Positions 1-11,589 of a stretch of 64,000 nt of DNA are shown piece by piece; within the stretch, counting starts at the first letter, position 1, and each line of letters opens with the position of its first letter. The DNA is taken from the NCBI RefSeq assembly GCF_008831285.2, contig NC_045149.1:4331500-4395499 (forward strand), written 5' to 3'. The notes under the pieces were generated by a model that saw nothing but the letters and a program-made list of their open reading frames with translations, had not been told where the DNA came from and did no database searches. This stretch comes from Nymphaea colorata (taxonomy: Eukaryota; Streptophyta; Magnoliopsida; Nymphaeales; Nymphaeaceae). The translations under genes were made by a program, and so were the position numbers.

Positions 1-960
1 CCGATTGAGGAAATTAACATTGGCACGGAAGAGAGTCTAAAGATTTTACAAATTGGAACAAGTCTCTCAGCAGAATAAAGAAAAGAGTTGATTGACTTCC
101 TCAAAAAGCATCAAGAAGCCTTTGCGTGGACTTATGAGGACATGCCAGGACTTGATACAAAATTAGTCGAGCATCGACTACCATTGAAACCAGAATGCAA
201 GCCAATCAAACAAAAGTTGAGGAAACTAGACCCTCGTCTTGAGGGGCAAGTTAAGGAAGGCCTGGAAGACCTACTAAAGGCAGGGTTCATCCGAACAATC
301 GACTATCCTGAATGGTTAGCAAACATTGTGGTAGTCCCAAAGAAAAATGGCAAAATTCGGCTCTGCATCGATTTCAGAGATTTGAATAAGGCTACACCAA
401 AGGATGACTACCCACTTCCAAACATTGACTTGTTGGTAGACAGTACCGCAGGTCACGCTATGTTCTCCTTTATGGATGGATATTCTGGTTATATCCAAAT
501 TAAGTTGGCAGCTTAAGATCAAGCCAAAACATCATTTACAACCCCATGGGGTAACTTCTGCTATACAGTAATGCCATTTGGTTTGAAGAACGTTGGGGCA
601 ACATATCAAAGGGCTATGACAGCTATTTTTCATGACCAAATGCATCAAATCATGGATGCATATGTAGATGATCTACTAATTAAGTCAAAAACAAGGGAGA
701 ATCACATCAACATTCTCTCTCAAGTTTTTGATAGACTCTTACAATACAAACTTAGATTGAATCCACAAAAATGTGTACTTGGTGTGGAATCCGGTAAGCT
801 TTTGGGATTTATGGTCAGCAAAAATGGAATCGAGATGGATCCTTCCAAAGCAAAGGCGATCATCGAAATGTCACCCCCAACAAATCTTAAGGAGCTACGC
901 AGCTTGCAAGGCAGAATTCAGTCAATCAGAAGGTTTATATCTAATCTCGCCATGAGGTGA
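1..960 (+). pseudogene. Ty3/gypsy reverse transcriptase (broken)
   Basis: Reading frame 1 encodes the RT core: a linker ending in FAWTYEDMPG, the motif LCIDFRDLNKATPKDDYPLP (about 358-420), FSFMDGYSGY, MPFGLKNVGATYQ (571-609) and the catalytic YVDDLLIKS (660-687). The product would copy element RNA into DNA inside the retrotransposon particle. Stops at 76-78 (TAA) and 514-516 (TAA, where the family has an acidic residue before DQ) split the frame. At its 3' end the frame terminates at 958-960, and the next domain continues in another frame; about a dozen residues normally joining RT to RNase H are missing. The YVDD box itself is intact. Confidence 0.88.
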
Positions 961-2060
961 AAGGAGTCAAATTTGAATGGGGGCATGAATGTCAAGCCTC
1001 ATTCAAAAAGATCAAGAAGTATCTTCTTTGCCCACCAATTTTAAAACCTCCAATTTTAGGGGAACCTCTACTCCTTTACATCACAGTTAACAATTCAGCC
1101 TGTGGTGGATTTCTGGCTCAATATGAAGAAGGATGTCGAATAGAACATGCCATTTATTACATCAGTAAGACATTTGTGCAGTATGAAAAGAACTACTCGC
1201 ACATGGAAAAAACTTGCTTAGCCTTGGTGTGGATGTGTCAAAAATTAAGGCATTATCTATTGGCTTGTGAAGTTAAAATTTTATCCAAACTTAATCCACT
1301 CAAATATATCCTCGAACAGCCATTTCTGAATGGAAGGATAGCAAAGTGGCAGGTTTTGCTGATGCAATATGATTTGGAATATGTGTCACAAAAATCAATC
1401 AAGGGGCAAGCCATTGCAGACCAATTGGCAGATTTTCCTCTATATGAAGAAATTAGAACAAATGATGATTTTCCAGATGAGCAAATCCTGACAACTGAAC
1501 CAGAGCCGATTTGGGAGATGTACTTTGATGGATCTAAGAGCACAGCTGGGGCAGGCATTGGGATACTTTTCATTACACCAGAAAGGGAAATGATTCCTTA
1601 CTCTCTCAAATTGAATTTTTCCTGCATGCATAATATGGCAGAGTACGAGGCCCTAATCAAAGGACTCAAAATGTTGCTCAAATTTAAAGTGCAGAGAGTT
1701 CGCATTTTTGGAGATTCTCTCTTAGCTGTCAGTCAGGTCAATGGAGATTGGCAAGTCAAAGATCAAAAATTGATCCCATATCAAGAGTTAGCAGCTTCCC
1801 TCTTAAGACAGTTCGAGGAATGTCAACTCTTACATGTCAAAAGAGAATTTAACCCAATAGCAGACGGTTTAGCCAGTTTAGGCTCTACCATTGCCTTCAA
1901 ACCTGGAGAATCTATCAGATCTTTTGAAGTTGGAAGACTCGAACAACCATCTTTTGTCATACCAGAACAGGTGTTGCAAGCAGAAAGTAGAGAAACACCA
2001 TGGTATCAGAACATCAAGGATTTTCTCCAAACTGGAACACTTCCACTAGAAATGTCTTGA
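957..2060 (+). pseudogene. Dual RNase H region of Tat element
   Basis: This 367-codon frame holds two RNase H domains. The first (about residues 35-160) is the ordinary RT-linked domain, with EHAIYYISKTFVQYEKNY and KGQAIADQLADFP; its first catalytic Asp appears to be Asn (TVNNSA). The second (about residues 185-320) is a complete archaeal-type RNase H with WEMYFDGSKS, MAEYEALIKGL, IFGDSLLAVSQV and IADGLASLGS, so its D-E-D-D set is present. RNase H removes the RNA strand during cDNA synthesis. The frame stops at TGA 2058-2060, and integrase then continues in the same frame, so this is a nonsense mutation, not a domain boundary. Confidence 0.85.
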
Positions 2061-3520
2061 AAAGAGCAAAGAGTTTTGAGACACATGTCTTCAAGATATT
2101 TCATTCTAGCCGACATCCTATACAGAAGAGGATTCAGCACAGAATATGCTAGATGTCTCGATGCAAATGAGGCACTAGAAGTCATTCAAGGAGCCCATGA
2201 AGGAATTTGTGGGGGACATGTAGGGTATCAGACCCTTGTCAAGCAGATAGTCAGAGCAAGGTACTATTGGCCCACAATGCAAAGAGACTGTCACCAATTT
2301 GTCAAGAAATGCATCAAATGTCAGTTGCATGCACCATCAATTCATGCTCCAGCAGCGTACCTTCATTCGGTTAGCTCACCATGGCCATTCTCCATGTGGG
2401 CCTTCGACGTAGTCGGTCCAATCAATCCACCTGCCTCAAATGGACACATGTATTTTCTTGCAGCTACAGATTACTTCACCAAATGGGTGGAAGCGATCAC
2501 TTTAAAAACAGTCGAAGGACAACACGTAGTGTCCTTCATTCACAAAAATCTTTTGTGTAGATTTGGCATCCCGCATGATATCGTTTCTGATAACGGTTGC
2601 ATGCACCATCAATTCATGCTCCAGCAGCGTACCTTCATTCGGTTAGCTCACCATGGCCATTCTCCATGTGGGCCTTCGACGTAGTCGGTCCAATCAATCC
2701 ACCTGCCTCAAATGGACACATGTATTTTCTTGCAGCTACAGATTACTTCACCAAATGGGTGGAAGCGATCACTTTAAAAACAGTCGAAGGACAACACGTA
2801 GTGTCCTTCATTCACAAAAATCTTTTGTGTAGATTTGGCATCCCGCATGATATCGTTTCTGATAACGGTACTCATTTCAAAAATGAGAAAATGCGCAATC
2901 TTTGTCACAAACACAAAATACAACATCACTTTTCTGCCCCATATTACCCTCAAGGTAATGGTCAGGCAGAAGCAACCAACAAGATTTTGATTCGTGTCTT
3001 AGAAAGGACTGTTGAAACAGGCCGAGATTGGCACGAGAAAATGCATAATGCACTTTGGGCGTATCGAACCACAATTCGGACACCCACCAATGCTACACCA
3101 GCAGAATTAGTATATGGAACGGAAATTGTCCTTCCATTACATGTCCAAAAACCAGCAATGAAATTTGCTGCTCTCATTGAACTCCCAATTAGCAAATATC
3201 AAAAAAAGAGACTTGCTCAATTAGACCTCTTAGACGAGAAAAGACTACAAGTGGCAGAGCATGCCGAAGTCTATCGTCAGAGAGTCGCCCGACATTATGC
3301 CAAATCAGTCATTGAAAGAAAATTTCAGGTAAATGATCTTGTTTTAAGATCCATAGTTCCACTCAGGAGTAGACCCAAAGGAAAATGGGCGCCGAACTGG
3401 GAAGGACCATATGTTGTCAAAGAGGTTCTACCTCACAATTCTTATCGACTGATTGATGCCGATGGGGTTGAAATCCCCGATCCAATTAATGCTTTGCATC
3501 TCAAAAAATTCTATACTTGA
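2061..3520 (+). pseudogene. Tat-lineage integrase, disrupted by a 272-bp duplication
   Basis: An N-terminal HHCC zinc finger lies at about 2195-2330 (HEGICGGHVGYQ ... CHQFVKKCIKCQ). It is followed by the DDE core (WAFDVVGPI; HDIVSDNGTHF; PQGNGQAEATNK with the catalytic Glu) and a C-terminal GPY/F-type module (WEGPYVVKEVLPHNSYRL) ending at TGA 3518-3520. Bases 2325-2596 are repeated at 2597-2868. Because 272 is not a multiple of three, the first half of the core and the downstream half are in different frames. Integrase would join the cDNA to host DNA, but this copy cannot make an intact protein. The C-terminal portion from 2597 remains a 307-codon open frame. Confidence 0.87.
2325..2868 (+). 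repeat. 2 x 272-bp direct tandem duplication in integrase
   Basis: The block starting TTGCATGCACCATC at 2325 recurs at 2597, and both copies end in GATAACGG (2589-2596 and 2861-2868). By eye the copies are identical, which suggests a recent event relative to the element's other mutations. It duplicates the end of the zinc finger and the first catalytic Asp of the DDE core, and shifts the frame by two. Confidence 0.93.
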
Positions 3521-4578
3521 ATTTGCAATTCAAAAAAAAAAATTCAAAATAGTTGTGCTTTGATAAGCACGTTTGTAACAATTTTCAAACCAACTAAGGG
3601 GCATGGTATCCCTTAGGGAAAAGTTTCAAAAATGCATCAAAATTTTCAAACTCAACCCATGTCTTGAGGACAATTGCAAGGGCATCGTCTTGAAATAGGC
3701 AAGAAATTTCACAGACATTGAGGGACTAATATATAGTAATTAATGTTGGTCCCGACAATCGGCATTTGTAAAGGTCTAGCATGAGATGCCATAAGAAAAA
3801 GTCTTGTCACCTAAAAGACCTTGGCAAGATGCTAGAAAAAGCTATCAAGCGAAATGAGTTGAGCAATGACCTCGGGGTGAGTGTAGTTGTTCCTCTGGTT
3901 CAAAGCTCAGCAGGCACGGGTGGGCATATGACCTATGCTTACGCCGTGAAGCTAAAAAGCAATCCATGAACATTTTGCTTATATTAAGTCTCCTAAAGCC
4001 TTCTGAATTCGAGCAAGTAAGCCCGAGGAGTGTTTTACATTTGGTACCCTGAGGCCAACTGGTCTAGGAGTTACCGGCCCAAAGCTTGTTACAAGGGTTC
4101 AGAAGAAAGCCCGATAGACTTGATATTACACAAAACAAACTACACAAAACCACCAAAGCGGTGGAACTCCGTAGTAGCTTTTGGGGTGGTGAGGAATTTC
4201 TCCCAAGAGTGAAGGGTGGCTCAAAAAGAAAATCAAAATTCAAAAGCAAAAGTGAGTATGTGAAAAACTAAGTAGAAGGAGAGAAAAAGCACTTGCCAAT
4301 GGTTTAGAAGGCATCGAGGGCAAATTTCTCCAAGCATCAAATGCAAAAACTTTCACAATTACAAAATTTTTCAACCAACATTAATTCCTCTACAAAGTCT
4401 CCAATGAGATGGAGAAAAATCTTCTTATTTCAGGTCTATGCCTAGCATTTCCCCTCGAGCGAGGATGGTTCAACATCATTTGAAAAATGGATTTTTCAAA
4501 CGATTTGCAAAAATTTGGTGCGTGAATCTTTGCTATTAAGCAAATTATTCAATTTGCTTAATAGCAAAGAGGGGCATC
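3521..4578 (+). other. 3' noncoding tract of the Tat element, with polypurine tract
   Basis: About 1.06 kb between the integrase stop and the LTR. No ORF of recognisable homology is present. It ends in a purine-rich stretch, AAAGAGGGGCATC (4566-4578), immediately before LTR start TGTTAACACC; this is the expected polypurine tract that primes plus-strand synthesis. A long untranslated 3' tract is usual in this lineage. Confidence 0.7.
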
Positions 4579-5985
4579 TGTTAACACCCCAAATTTTTTC
4601 GCATCAAAATTGAAGCAATGTGAAAATTTCACAAAAGAATTGTGAAAATTTGCAATTTCAAAGTCAATTTCGAATCTAAAGAATAATTAGATTCAAATCG
4701 TGAATTTAACCCGATACACGAATCCCAATGCAGGATTACGAGTCCAAATTCAATTGCAAATGTCATTTGAAATCCAAATCTAATTGCAAAATGCAAATTT
4801 TGACTTAGATCCAAGAATTAGATCTAGTTCAGTCTAAAATGCTACGTGGGACCCACGTGTGGGCCCCACCTAGCCCGTGTGGTCAAGAGCCCCCCAGGGG
4901 CCATGCCCCCTCCATGTCAAAAAAATAATAAATAAATATTTTCTCTCAAATTAATTGAAGAAAAGTCATTTTCAAGAAGAAATAAAGGAGAAACCTAGGA
5001 AAAGAGAGACATTTATGGCTCTCTCTCTTACCAGGTCCTCCTTAAAAAAAAAAATCATTTTCAAGGAAGCAATTACTAGACTGGTCAAACTCACCTAACC
5101 TACTTAATCCAAGTAGGTTTGACCCGGGTGCACTCAAATGTGGTGCCAATTCCGGCTAGGTTCGGTCACCATGGGCTCAACACAGTCAAAACGTAAGTCT
5201 GTCTCATGATCCAATTAATAGACGAAAATAGACTTTGACCGAACCAAACCCACTTTGACTAAACTCAGTCAAAGTACAATTTAGCTCAATTAAGAGCTTT
5301 CTTGACCCAAATTTATCAAATTACCTCAAATAAAGTCAAACTACTTGCAAATGAGCTTTGACTTTGGTCAATTGGTCGAAATTGATCAATTTGGACAATT
5401 TTGCCCTTCTGCGGTCAACTTAAGATTAAAAAGCCTAAAATGGTTTATGAAAGGCAAATAAACATTTGAATTTGTCAAATGCATGAATCAAATACCAAAT
5501 TTAAATTGAATTTCTCAAGTGAAAGTTTGATTCAGTTGAAATCCATTTTCAATCAAGTTTTGGACGAAAATACCCTTTTCGAACCAAATTTGATAAAATT
5601 TTTAAATTTTATTAAAATTTAAATTGAATTATCATAATTCAATGGCATTTGGAGCTTAGTAACTAGGTTTTAACCTTATAAGCTCGATTTCAAACAAAAA
5701 ATAAATAAATAGTACAAAATAAGGGCAAAACCCTGTGCAAGGGCATTTTCGTCCAAAATTTTGGTCAAAATGGTCACCTAGGTCTGAACCCATGTTGACC
5801 AAACCTAGCCCAGCCCACCTAGCTCGTGGAAATGGGCTGAGAAATGGTCAATTAGAGCCTTTAAAGTCTATTTAACTCATTTTACAAGTCCCCAAGGTCT
5901 TAAGCAAGTTCCCAAGGTGAGTTAAGAAGGTGGTTGAACCCACCTCCTCCTCTATATAAACCTCCCCTTGGCCACCAAGGGGGGG
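4579..5985 (+). mobile_element. 3' LTR (truncated) of the Tat element
   Basis: It starts TGTTAACACCCC directly after the polypurine tract. It contains degenerate AATCCAAAT-type repeats, a palindrome with a G-box (ACGTGGGACCCACGTG, 4845-4860), GT/CA-rich U3 sequence and a TATA box, TATATAAA, at 5953-5960. Right after the TATA box is a perfect inverted repeat, CCCCTTGG (5964-5971) and CCAAGGGG (5975-5982) with a 3-base loop, followed by a G-run. Beyond that the sequence reads as the antisense 3' end of the FHA ORF, so R and U5 are missing. The right boundary is approximate. Confidence 0.65.
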
Positions 5986-7269
5986 GGATGAAATTTTGGA
6001 GCATTCTTTAACCACTGCATCATTCGGAAGTATGTGCTCAAGGGGGTAGGGCTCAAAAGGCTCCTCCTCCTTTCCTATTGGAGACGCTAGAGCTTGACAG
6101 ATTAAAAACTCATCTTTATCTGGGATTGATGCTGGCTGAATACTGGTTTCCAACTTTTCCACTTCGGATGGGGATATTGTACTTTGTGGTAATACCGGTT
6201 GTGTTATGTTAGATGAGTATCCTTTGCCCGTGTCAGAATCTCGGTGTTCCTGATCAATCTCCATCATAATTTTTTGTGTGGTCCATGTATTTGTTGATCT
6301 GGTTGGCTCATCTAAAGGAAGTATCCCTTTATCATTGTCACCCCTTCTCATATTCTTTGTCTCGCTTTTGGCCTTTGGTAGGGATATTAGTACTAGACCA
6401 TCAGTCCCTTTTTCAGGTTGCTTTTGAAGTACGTCCTCATTACAATTTTCAAACTTGGAATAAACTGCTGGTTCTCGATTTTTACTTTCTGAATTTGGTT
6501 CTACCATTCTTAAAGACTGTGTGGTTTCTCCTTCCATGCAAGCCGTGTCATTTTGGTGGGGCTTAGTTTGAATTGGTGGTTTGGATGCATATAGCTGCCT
6601 ATACGCCCTTGTATTGCCTGTTCTTCTCGGTGAAGGAGCGGTGTTGGTCTTTAGCTGAGCATTGCCCTTCACTTTCTTGACAGAAGTTAATGTTCGAGGA
6701 ATCCTTAGTAGCCCTTTCCCATTGGTTGCCGCACGTGGAGTGCCAAAAGTGACGTTCCTTTCATTACACGATTGAGATTCCTCATCATTGGAAAATTCCG
6801 CATTGTTCTCGTTATCGGACCTTGATGATGTTTCATTGTCACTTCCACTACTTGCCTCACCCAAATTCTTTTCCTGCTTTGGGGCGTATTGGGAGGATTT
6901 TATTTCCAACACTAAACACGTTTTCATGTTTCCCACATATATAGTTTCTCCTGGAGAGATTGTCTTTCTTTGATATGGTCTAACCTTGGTTCCTACCGCA
7001 ATGAGTCTACCCATTCGTGTATCATTGGTGACCCAAGTCGTACGGGTATCCTTATTCACGACCAACATAAAATGGTATTCTTCGACACTCGGGTGTTGCA
7101 TAACCAAATCACAGTAGGGTGAGCTACCACCTTTGATGTAAATTTGTCTTTGCCCTTGGTTCCTCTCCCCTCGAACTAACCAAATTCTCCCTTTACACTT
7201 TCCATTCTCATAGGTGCTTAGAAACATGTCCATCTTGGATCCTTCCAGACGGGCACCTATATCCATCAT
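5872..7269 (-). CDS. FHA-domain-like protein, single long ORF of uncertain origin
   Basis: A 465-codon ORF beginning ATG ATG (7264-7269). Residues about 28-123 look like a forkhead-associated domain: IYIKGGSSPYCDLVMQHPS (residues 43-61), then EEYH, WVTNDTRMG, GTKVRP and SPGETIYVG. FHA domains bind phosphothreonine peptides; here the usual Arg of the GR motif is Gly and the Ser-Arg before the His is Glu-Glu, so classical phosphopeptide binding may be lost. Residues 130-440 are low-complexity, rich in Ser, Asn, Thr and Lys, with no recognised domain. The last 35-40 codons are antisense to LTR sequence, so the natural C-terminus has been replaced. A possible splice acceptor (TTTGGTAG) lies just upstream of the ATG. 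It may be a truncated host gene of the PS1-like FHA group, or a gene captured by a retroelement. Confidence 0.5.
   Translation of the reverse strand: MMDIGARLEGSKMDMFLSTYENGKCKGRIWLVRGERNQGQRQIYIKGGSSPYCDLVMQHPSVEEYHFMLVVNKDTRTTWVTNDTRMGRLIAVGTKVRPYQRKTISPGETIYVGNMKTCLVLEIKSSQYAPKQEKNLGEASSGSDNETSSRSDNENNAEFSNDEESQSCNERNVTFGTPRAATNGKGLLRIPRTLTSVKKVKGNAQLKTNTAPSPRRTGNTRAYRQLYASKPPIQTKPHQNDTACMEGETTQSLRMVEPNSESKNREPAVYSKFENCNEDVLQKQPEKGTDGLVLISLPKAKSETKNMRRGDNDKGILPLDEPTRSTNTWTTQKIMMEIDQEHRDSDTGKGYSSNITQPVLPQSTISPSEVEKLETSIQPASIPDKDEFLICQALASPIGKEEEPFEPYPLEHILPNDAVVKECSKISSPPLGGQGEVYIEEEVGSTTFLTHLGNLLKTLGTCKMS
5953..5960 (+). promoter_or_regulatory. LTR TATA box
   Basis: TATATAAA in a CT-rich context near the end of the retained U3 sequence. 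Transcription would start about 30 bases downstream, at the point where the LTR is cut off. Confidence 0.5.
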
Positions 7270-10200
7270 TTACTCCTACCAAACAAACTATGAAAGCAAC
7301 TCCTACTTCTGAAGCAAACCTACTCAAAATCTGTTCTACTGCTGAAGCCAACTAAAAGACTAGAAAATCAGCAAACTAGAATGCCAAAGTGTTGTGGTCT
7401 CTGAACTGGTCGCAGGAATTTTTCAGAAAACTAGTTCTGCTTGCAAATTCGATAACTCTCTAACTAGATCTCCAAAAATCTTGAAATTTGGTGGTAAAAT
7501 ACTAGACTCAATAGGGAATCCAACGCCCAATTTCAGCTCCTAACTCTACTCCAGTGCTGCACTTGTTTTTCTGAAAGTCACGTTTGGATGGGTGCGGTTC
7601 AGTCGCTGCCTGTTGTAATTTGCGCAGGAAACTCTCCAGCGATAGGGGTCCACTCAAAGAATCATAACTTTTGATCCGTAACTCTAAAAATTCTGAAATT
7701 TGAACTGGAGATTCTCAACACACGGGCGCTTCTAACGAGCCTATGTTCAACCTCTTCTGACAACTGAGCTGAGAGCGCCGGTCGCTGAAATTCGATGAAG
7801 GTTCTGTTTTCACAGAATCTGTAGTCTGCGGGATGAACATGTAAAATTTTCACTTTTGTAGACTCAAATGAACTCCGCTTCGCGCCAAAATTGGACAGAG
7901 TGTGTCCTGGATGATTATGAATACGTTGGTGCAGGGTCCGCTCTCAAATCACTAGGAAATCAACAGATTCGACTGTTTAGATCAGGTAGGACTGTGATCG
8001 CACTCAGTAAACAGCACTGCCTTGAGCCAAATGCAATTCTGCCAAAAGCTCTCAGGGCTCTATGTGCTAGCTCCGTGGCACCAAATAAGCTACTAATCTG
8101 CTACACTAAACACTAAACTGCCACTCTTAAAATTAATACTAATTCAAAAACTGCTGAAAACTGAAATCCAACTATCTACTAGCTCAAAACCGAAAACAAG
8201 AAATCCAATTCTGTCCACTTCTAGGAATCCGAAATCTGTCACACACTTGAATAAAAAAACCCAAGTCTAAACTGTTCAGCAATTTGCTCCTTGTTGATGT
8301 CGAGACTGTGAACTCCTCCAAGATTGTACGAAATTGGTAGGGTCTTGCCCGTGGCCGACCAAAGTCCCAAGCCGACGGTCGTGCCTACCCCCAAGATCAC
8401 CTTGGAGCAACCTATGACTAAACCTAAAACAAACTAAGTACAAGGACACTACCCAGTCGGACAGGAACCCCGACTTAAATCCCAATAGGTATAGATGTAC
8501 AAGTGAGGTTAACCCAATCTCAAAGCCAATCCTACTACAAGAAACTAAGAGATGTGAGGCTTGTACAATGCGGAAGCGATACAATGATTAAAACTCTCAC
8601 AACTCACTCAAGCAAACCATCAAACCAAACCTAATCGAGCAAACTACACCCACCCGTAGGAGGCTAAGTTGCCACGAGGTCGTGTCTTTGGCTTGGAGCC
8701 TCTGAGGTACCTAATTGCGCAACAGGGCCAAAGGCCGGGCTAAAAACAAATAACCAAAGCAAAACAACCTCCCACGTAGCTATAGAGGGTTCAGAGAAGT
8801 TACCAGCCAAGTCTAGCTTGGCTAAGCGGCAAGATCAACCACGAGGTGATAACCGTTCCTTGGGTATTGCAGCAACCAGGGAGGTGAAGTCCCGGTCCAA
8901 AAGGCTGCTATAGATGACTCGGTCCATAGTTGCAAAGGCCTGAACTCTGGTGTAGACAGCAGGCAGCAACAAGGCAGGCAAGCTGGACTCCGACCGCAGG
9001 CAAGGACTGGCTACAGATTGCTGGCAGGCACCGGTAGAGGCAGACGAGGCGGCCCTCCTGGCCGCTGTTGAAGGCGAAGGCTCGGCCCTCTTGGCCGAGC
9101 ACGAAAGGAAGCTGGACGACGGGCACGGCCCGCCTGGCCACGCGCTGGACTGATGAAGTGCACAAGGCCAGCAGCAATGAGGTGGGCTGCTGGCTGGGAT
9201 CCACCGGCCACGAGAGAACCAAGGCTATGATAGTGTTCACGGGCTGCCTTGGGGGCTAAGGCTGTGGCCGCCTATGTGGTGGATCAAGGTGGGCTCGGGC
9301 AATCTAAGCTAGGCTCGGGCTAGGTGGGTCAACTATTGACTAAGCTTGAATTGGGCTGAGGATTGGACAGGAGGTAGGTTAGGTGAGCTAGGTTCAAGGG
9401 TCCAAGTCTAGGTTCAAACAAATGTGGGCTCGAGGGTCAAAAGTCAACTCCTAAAATCTAAGAAGGGTAGGTCTAGGGCTAAAACACGAAGTGGAAATGG
9501 AAATGGGCTAAGACTAAGTCACCAAATGTTAGTGGCGGCTGGCTAGAGACGAGTAAGGCAAAGGTTGGCGAGAAATGTGGGAGAATGACGGCTGGACTAG
9601 GCTAGCTAAAACGTAGGTTTAGGTGTTAGGAGTGTAGAGGCTATCTTCCACGATTTTTGGAAGAGAGGCTAAGATTAAGGCCAACAAATGAGGATCGGCT
9701 AGGGCATTGGCGACACCTAAGGGCTTGGAACAGGATATGGGTGTGAACGAGCAAGGGACTAGGACAAATGACGAGGCTTGGGGTTCTAGATCCTAAAATG
9801 AAGGCTACTACCTAAGAACTTGGGATTGAATACCAAAAAGATCTCCCAAAAGGTGGATCGATCCCACCAAATGTGAAGCACTTCCTAAGATCTTGGAAGC
9901 AAGGGGCGAGCTCAATCAAGGATATCTCTGAAGCTCCCGATCTTCGCCACATGGCTAAGATGAAGGGTTGAGGTGGCGAAAGGCCCAAATGAGAAAATTC
10001 ACTTACCTCGAAAGTAGGACTGACCAAATGATCCCAAATGCTCGGCGGTGAGGTGTACGCGTCTAAGAGATCCTTCTGATTGCCACACGATTTCCCAATT
10101 GTGCCTATATCAAATGTGGCTGATCCTTTGCACGATTGTAGGAGATTTGATCCTCTGGCCGGAGCACCCAAATGTTGGCCGGAAAAGAGCAGCAGCCGCC

Positions 10201-11560
10201 GGAATTTCACTTTTGCAGCGAGCCTAAAACTACTCCGTTTCAAGCCCAATTTGCACCGAACTTGGCTGAATTCTTTCTTTCACTTGGGCGATTTTTCTTC
10301 AATCGATTTTCTTACTTTTCCACGCCCAATTTAAAGTCTTCTGATCACTTTTCTTTCACTGACAACCTGCTGGATTGACAGGTCTATCTCGAGAGCTAGA
10401 CCTTGGATTTTGAAGGGTTCAGCCTGTCGAAATTTCTTCGAACTTGAAGGGAAGATCAAGAACTCCTCCGCGGTTCTCTTGTGACGCATAAAAAGCGATT
10501 TAAGCCAAGTTTCACCGTGGAATTACGGTCCTTTCTCTAGGGGATGTCGCCTTCTACTAAGAACTGAGATCGATGCTACAAGTCTCTCGTCGCCAAGATG
10601 ACCGTAGCCTTCCCAATGGCGGTCTGGCCCCTAACCTTCATTGTGGATGACGGAGGTTGCACCGTGGCACGCCTAGAGTTGAAGTGGGGAAAAACGTGGG
10701 CAATGAGACTCATCACGCCGGAGCACTTGGAGACCTTCTAGCCATCGAACCTTGGGCGAGTGGATGAGAAGAGAAAAAGAGATTAAGGGAAAGAGAAGAA
10801 GAAGCCCTCGGGGTTGGGGAAGCTTGGCTGGAATCGGCAATGGCTGCCGGTTTCACCCAAATGTGGAGACGAGGAAGACAACAGGCGCCGTGGGGAAGAA
10901 GGAGCACAAGGGAGAGAGAGATCCAGAGGAGAGAGAGAGGAACTTGACAAATGAATTCCAAAATTCTTGATTGCATGCCAAATCAAATGTCTACAAAGAA
11001 TATATAGTCTGAACTAAGAAAAACGGATCTAACACTTGATCCAGATTAAAACTTGAATCCAAAAGCATAAGCAAAAGACACCAAGCAAAACCAAAGCAAA
11101 TGTGCGAAATATCCAAACCGAGACCTATTGTCTCATTCCTAAACCAGGTCCTCCTCTAGCCCGCACGTGCTTGGGCTTCAATTCAGATTTGGATTCGCCT
11201 AGGCTCGCCCTGAGCTGACCCTAAGTGACTGGGTTTTAGCCACGACCTGGGCTGGACTTGACCTGGACCGGACTAGACCCACCTCCTTGGTCTTCAAGAG
11301 CCTCGCTTAGAGTCGTTGCACTTCCTCCCGCTCCGCCCTCTGCTCCAACTCCAAGGTTAACTGTGACTTACATTTGGTCTGACCTTGTTGATCTACACCA
11401 CCCTCTCCTCCCTCTTGACCCTAGTTCGGGTCAACTTCACTTTGCTCGGACTTGACTGACTGTTGGGCGGGCTGGCCCCGCCCTCTATGGCTGCTCCCGG
11501 TCTCATCCCCAGCCATTCTCGGCGCGGTCCTAGGCTGGACTGTTGGTCCAAGAGCAGCAG
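7270..11560. other. TE-like or leader sequence of unknown type
   Basis: About 4.3 kb with no convincing protein. On the minus strand 10700-11010 resembles a promoter and leader: TATATATT (10999-11006), then a CT-rich tract and short ORFs, all pointing toward the FHA ORF. 9240-9480 is rich in GGGCTCGGGC/TAGGT patterns. 9810-10380 has an open but unrecognised minus frame (9812-10249). The moderate GC content and lack of domains suit the long untranslated part of a large LTR element oriented like the FHA ORF, but no LTR ends or primer-binding site could be fixed. Confidence 0.35.
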
Positions 11561-11589
11561 TGTAAGTTTTCTTTTTTCGTCCTCAGCAT

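Larger units (their letters stand above)
1..5985 (+). mobile_element. Ty3/gypsy Tat-lineage LTR retrotransposon, 3' part
   Basis: The order RT, RT-linked RNase H, second (archaeal-type) RNase H, integrase, noncoding tract, polypurine tract and LTR is what the Tat lineage of plant Ty3/gypsy elements shows; the second RNase H is its hallmark. The gag and protease ends lie left of the window. The element cannot be autonomous: there are in-frame stops at 76-78, 514-516 and 2058-2060, a frameshift with a small deletion near 957, and a 272-bp duplication inside integrase. The LTR begins at 4579 and appears truncated at a G-run near 5985, about 25 bp after its TATA box. Lineage assignment rests on domain order and motifs read by eye. 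Confidence 0.85.

Noticed and set aside
10713-10976. 87-codon minus ORF with a hydrophobic start
   Set aside because: It could pass for a signal peptide, but it lies in a CT-rich leader and has no recognisable domain.
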